A DNA stretch of 5,496 bases from Anaerolineae bacterium (GTDB lineage: Bacteria > Chloroflexota > Anaerolineae > B4-G1 > SLSP01): contig JAFGKB010000128.1 of NCBI GenBank assembly GCA_016928755.1, positions 1-5,496 of the forward strand, written 5' to 3'. Below are positions 4,935-5,496 of the stretch, one piece after another. The translations under genes and the position numbers were made by a program. Position 1 is the first letter of the stretch; every line of letters starts with the position of its first letter. A model generated the notes under the pieces. The model was not told the DNA's origin. It saw only the letters and a list, made by a program, of their open reading frames with translations, and ran no database searches.

Positions 4935-5496
4935 AAGACTGGACAGCCAGCCCGCGCAGTTGCGCGAGGGTTGCATAATGATGTTGTGCCATAAAGGCAC
5001 GTAGTTCCTCGGCGATTTCTCCCATAGCATCAGGGCCACGATACCACAAGGCCGATCCAATTCCCACGGCGGTCGCGCCGGCCATGAGCATCTCTGCGGC
5101 ATCACGCCCGGTGGTCACACCACCGGTGCCAATAATGGGGACAGCTACAGTCCGGGCAATATCGGCGACGCAACGCAGGGCAATCGGTTTGAGCGCGGGG
5201 CCGGAGATCCCCCCCACCCGGTTAGAGAGTACCGGACGGCCAGCCGAGGCATCGATCACCATACCGGGCATCGTGTTGACAGCCGTAATCGCATCAGCAC
5301 CGGCAGCGACAACGGCAGCCGCGATACGGGCTATGCCCGGCACATTGGGGGCGAGTTTGACGGCAACCGGGATTTTAGTCTCCGCAAGGGCTTGTTTGAC
5401 AGTCTCGGTCACAGCGGCGGCAGTCTCCGGTAATGCAGCAAAAGGGGTGCCGAACTCATCCCCCACATTTGGACAGGAGATATTGACCTCAATCAG
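4933..5496 (-). CDS. pyrD: dihydroorotate dehydrogenase B, catalytic (FMN) subunit, C-terminal part; cut by window edge
   Basis: The frame is open to the right edge, and 187 residues are visible, about 60% of the usual length of just over 300. The visible part begins LIEVNISCPNVGDEFG, the family motif whose cysteine (codon 5473-5475) is the catalytic base in class 1 enzymes. Because this base is Cys rather than Ser, the enzyme is class 1. Further family features are VKLAPNV with the FMN-contact lysine, ITAVNTM with the substrate asparagine, NRVGGISGPALKPIAL, and the FMN phosphate site IIGTGGV with VGIGSAL near the C-terminus. It oxidises dihydroorotate to orotate and passes electrons to PyrK, which is encoded immediately downstream; this pairing identifies class 1B. 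The GTG at 5464-5466 lies inside the active-site motif and is not a start. Confidence 0.96.
   Translation of the reverse strand: MIEVNISCPNVGDEFGTPFAALPETAAAVTETVKQALAETKIPVAVKLAPNVPGIARIAAAVVAAGADAITAVNTMPGMVIDASAGRPVLSNRVGGISGPALKPIALRCVADIARTVAVPIIGTGGVTTGRDAAEMLMAGATAVGIGSALWYRGPDAMGEIAEELRAFMAQHHYATLAQLRGLAVQS

Noticed and set aside
4923..5105. Long N-terminal extension of PyrK from an ATG at 5105
   Set aside because: It would overlap pyrD by more than 170 bases, shows no PyrK-like sequence, and lacks the good ribosome site found before 4922.

Overview
The window looks like an ordinary bacterial chromosomal segment of moderate GC content. It has strong Shine-Dalgarno sites, tight gene packing with ATGA overlaps, and one TTG start. 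The closest thing to a taxonomic marker is the two-subunit, NAD-linked (class 1B) dihydroorotate dehydrogenase, PyrD plus PyrK. This form is common in Firmicutes and also occurs in Chloroflexota and other anaerobes and in archaea, so I suggest a bacterium of that kind without naming a genus. I see no transposase, integrase, tRNA, rRNA or genuine CRISPR array.

Left part (1-1140), + strand: the nearly complete end of a GT4-family glycosyltransferase gene. A bidirectional hairpin terminator closes it, and the stop codon lies in the hairpin loop. Positions 1141-1281, between this gene and the minus-strand genes converging on it, hold a symmetric element: two almost identical GC-rich hairpins inside a perfect 13-bp inverted repeat.

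Middle (1282-3986), - strand, transcribed right to left: a four-gene cassette. Its order is a dual-specificity phosphatase with a resemblance to PTPMT1 and a TTG start, a small helical protein of unknown function, a membrane-anchored protein with two phospholipase D (HKD) motifs, and a membrane-anchored PDZ protein with no protease domain. The last three genes are joined by 4-base ATGA overlaps and are probably translationally coupled. The mix suggests membrane, lipid or envelope work, with a phosphatase inside the cell and a PLD-like and a PDZ protein at the membrane. That is inference; no named system is recognised.

Right part (3987-5496), - strand: a 216-base spacer upstream of the cassette contains a perfect 17-bp inverted repeat, each half of which is itself an operator-like dyad. 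Beyond it lie pyrK (electron-transfer subunit, 2Fe-2S and FAD) and the C-terminal part of pyrD (catalytic FMN subunit). They sit in the order pyrD-pyrK with almost no gap, and act in de novo pyrimidine synthesis. pyrD runs off the right edge. The most interesting items are the uncharacterised four-gene cassette, the paired dyads in front of it, and the double-hairpin element.
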